Source: Candidatus Moraniibacteriota bacterium
Lineage (GTDB): Bacteria > Patescibacteriota > Minisyncoccia > Moranbacterales > UBA9337
DNA length: 5,164 nt
Assembly: GCA_018400055.1 (NCBI GenBank)
Contig: JAGYNK010000056.1
Coordinates: 1 to 5,164, forward strand
Direction: 5' to 3'
The notes under the pieces: generated by a model
What the model was told of the DNA's origin: nothing
What the model saw: only the letters and a program-made list of their open reading frames with translations
Databases searched by the model: none
Position numbers and translations under genes: made by a program
Part shown: positions 3,952 to 5,164 of the stretch, in pieces
Layout of the letters: every line of letters begins with the position of its first letter
Numbering within the stretch: the first letter of the stretch is position 1

Positions 3952-5022
3952 ATGGATAAGCTTATTAAAAAAATTCAAAACTTTGCCGGGCAATATAATC
4001 TTTGGAAAGAAAATTCCAAAATTATTGTTGGAGTTTCGGGCGGCCCGGACAGTGTTTGTCTTTTGGATATTTTGGTAAAATTAGCGCCTAAATATAATTT
4101 TAAATTGCATATCGCGCATGTAAATTATCATCTGCGCGGGAAAGATTCGGATGGGGATGAAAAGTTTGTAAGGAAGTTAGCGGGAAAATATGGGCTGAAG
4201 ATTGATGTGCTGGATATTGGGACATCTCTTCTTAATTCCACCCTCGGGGAAGAAAGGAAGTCAGAAAACACAAGCTCATCCTTTTTAAAGGGGGGAAATT
4301 TAGAAAACAAATTGCGTGAGATTAGATATGATTTTTTTGAAAAAATCAAAAGAAGAAAAAAATATAATTCAGTGGCGGTGGGGCATAATCAAGATGATCA
4401 AGCTGAAACAGTTTTAATGCGAGTCTTGCGCGGAGCGGGTTTACAGGGATTAAAAGCGATGAGACCTAAAGATGCTCCCCTTCAAAGAGGCGGAGAGAAA
4501 TTTTTTTTAATCCGACCATTATTAAATACCAGCCGGAAGGAAATTTTAGAGTATCTGAAAAAAAATAAATTAAAATATCAAACCGATATAACCAATAAAG
4601 ACACAAAAATTTTTCGCAATAAAATTCGTCATAAATTAATTCCTTATTTGGAAAAAAATTACAATTCCAATATTAAAAAAAATTTGGCCGATACAGCTTC
4701 GATTATTGCTGACGATTATGATTTTTTGTCTGCTCATACGGAACGAATATTAAAGCAAATGAATGCCCATGTGAACAAAAAGAGTAAAATTACTTTTAGC
4801 GCGGAAAGATTTTTAAAACTTCATCCAGCTATTCAGCGACAATATCTAAGACAAATTATTTGCAAAATTAAATTGGATCTGATTGATATTGAATACAGCC
4901 ACATTGAAGAAATTATTAAAACAATCAAAAGCAGTAAAAATAAAATCCAAGAATTAAAATTTAAAGGGTTGAAATTAAGAAAGAAAGGTGATAAGGTGAT
5001 AATAATAACGAACTCATTTTAA
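3952..5022 (+). CDS. tilS: tRNA(Ile)-lysidine synthase
   Basis: TilS is a cytosolic N-type ATP pyrophosphatase that joins lysine to C34 of the CAU-anticodon isoleucine tRNA, so that it reads AUA and is charged with isoleucine. The chosen start gives 356 residues, within the range of shorter TilS proteins. Visible motifs are the PP-loop SGGPDS (29-34), HVNYHLRG (56-63), GHNQDDQAETVLMRVLRG (144-161), IRPLL (187-191), the D-I-T-N segment (212-215) and RNKIRHKLIPYL (222-233). The C-terminal part (about 240-356) is a helical region and a short basic end, less conserved. Two segments are longer than typical: about 93-117 between the second strand region and the NKLREIRYDF helix, and about 172-184 before IRPLL. 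Both are encoded by hairpin-forming DNA. All catalytic motifs are in frame, so the gene looks functional. A longer frame from 3892 adds 20 residues that do not look like TilS. Confidence 0.94.
   Translation: MDKLIKKIQNFAGQYNLWKENSKIIVGVSGGPDSVCLLDILVKLAPKYNFKLHIAHVNYHLRGKDSDGDEKFVRKLAGKYGLKIDVLDIGTSLLNSTLGEERKSENTSSSFLKGGNLENKLREIRYDFFEKIKRRKKYNSVAVGHNQDDQAETVLMRVLRGAGLQGLKAMRPKDAPLQRGGEKFFLIRPLLNTSRKEILEYLKKNKLKYQTDITNKDTKIFRNKIRHKLIPYLEKNYNSNIKKNLADTASIIADDYDFLSAHTERILKQMNAHVNKKSKITFSAERFLKLHPAIQRQYLRQIICKIKLDLIDIEYSHIEEIIKTIKSSKNKIQELKFKGLKLRKKGDKVIIITNSF
4228..4302 (+). repeat. In-frame palindromic insertion 1 within tilS
   Basis: This segment codes TilS residues 93-117. It contains two small palindromic pieces: TTCC ... 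GGAA (4236-4239 with 4248-4251) and CCTTTTTAAAGG (4280-4291), the latter inside a C/T-then-G/A run ending in GGGGGG. The peptide (ending SSFLKGGNLE) is low in family-like character and resembles translations of common C-rich/G-rich intergenic palindromes. Confidence 0.5.
4475..4495 (+). repeat. In-frame palindromic insertion 2 within tilS
   Basis: The 21-base segment folds as CTCC (4475-4478) with GGAG (4492-4495) and CTTC (4480-4483) with GAGG (4487-4490), with one C-C mismatch, one wobble and an AAA loop. It codes the centre of the extra loop APLQRGGE (175-182) in TilS. Confidence 0.5.
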
Positions 5023-5027
5023 ATTTT

Positions 5028-5054
5028 GTCAGGCTGAAGTTGTTTCAATATCTA
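5028..5054. repeat. Degenerate copy of a GTCA-CTGAA-TTTCA-ATCT type palindromic repeat
   Basis: Starting 6 bases after the tilS stop, the sequence reads GTCA, two bases, CTGAA, one base, TTGTTTCA, two bases, ATCTA. I recall a widely scattered bacterial intergenic palindrome with the form GTCATCCTGAA...TTTCAGGATCT, and this agrees except at five positions. The comparison is from memory and no search was made. Confidence 0.35.
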
Positions 5055-5077
5055 AAATAAGCCTTAATATAAATTAG

Positions 5078-5118
5078 ATCCTAAACTTGCCTACTGGACA
5101 GACAGGCAAGTTTAGGAT
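5078..5118. repeat. Perfect 15-bp inverted repeat downstream of tilS
   Basis: ATCCTAAACTTGCCT (5078-5092) and AGGCAAGTTTAGGAT (5104-5118) are exact inverse complements around an 11-base loop. It is flanked by AG on the left and GACA on the right. No T-run follows on either strand, so it is not a classic intrinsic terminator, although it may stabilise the tilS mRNA 3' end. It looks like a member of an interspersed palindromic repeat family. Confidence 0.8.
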
Positions 5119-5164
5119 GACATAAGAAATAAATCGCGGCTTTTTAACGCTATCAATAAAGATA

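Noticed and set aside
5119..5164. Start of another gene at the right edge
   Set aside because: Only 46 bases, with no start codon preceded by a ribosome binding site and no recognisable coding pattern.

Overview
The window is AT-rich and gene-dense, with short proteins and adenine-heavy coding. It carries a partial metallo-hydrolase, a Lys-rich ribosomal protein S1 homologue, guanylate kinase, a short TilS and one unrecognised protein. All four visible stop codons are TAA and no in-frame TGA occurs, so the ordinary bacterial code fits. The size and style of the proteins (S1 with a long Lys/Glu tail at both ends, TilS of about 356 residues) suggest a Candidate Phyla Radiation bacterium (Patescibacteria, Parcubacteria-like). 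That placement is inference from gene style, not from a search.

Layout, left to right. Positions 1-458 (minus) hold the first 152 codons of an MBL-fold (COG2220-type) metallo-hydrolase whose 3' end lies outside the window. Positions 459-994 are non-coding. They hold a cluster of TACGAA-type heptads next to the hydrolase, a possible minus-strand terminator with no gene, a 14-bp palindrome, a good sigma70-like promoter (802-830) and a structured leader with a U-tailed hairpin ahead of the S1 gene (995-2377, plus). The S1 gene converges on an unrecognised 238-residue minus-strand gene (2407-3123) that has a possible PD-(D/E)XK-like core. That gene and guanylate kinase (3201-3761, plus) diverge from a 77-bp spacer whose centre is a perfect inverted repeat supplying a TATAAT box to each strand. 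A 190-bp spacer with a three-arm repeat and a long hairpin leads to tilS (3952-5022, plus), and two palindromic repeats follow it.

The recognised genes are housekeeping functions: S1 in mRNA binding at the ribosome, Gmk in GMP to GDP conversion, and TilS in lysidine formation on the AUA-reading isoleucine tRNA. They do not form an obvious single pathway. No complete new multi-gene system is visible. The most striking points are a guanylate kinase whose Walker A lysine is glutamate while its GMP site looks intact, a tilS gene with two hairpin-forming in-frame insertions that look like domesticated intergenic repeats, an S1 leader with mutually exclusive hairpins, and a symmetric overlapping divergent promoter.
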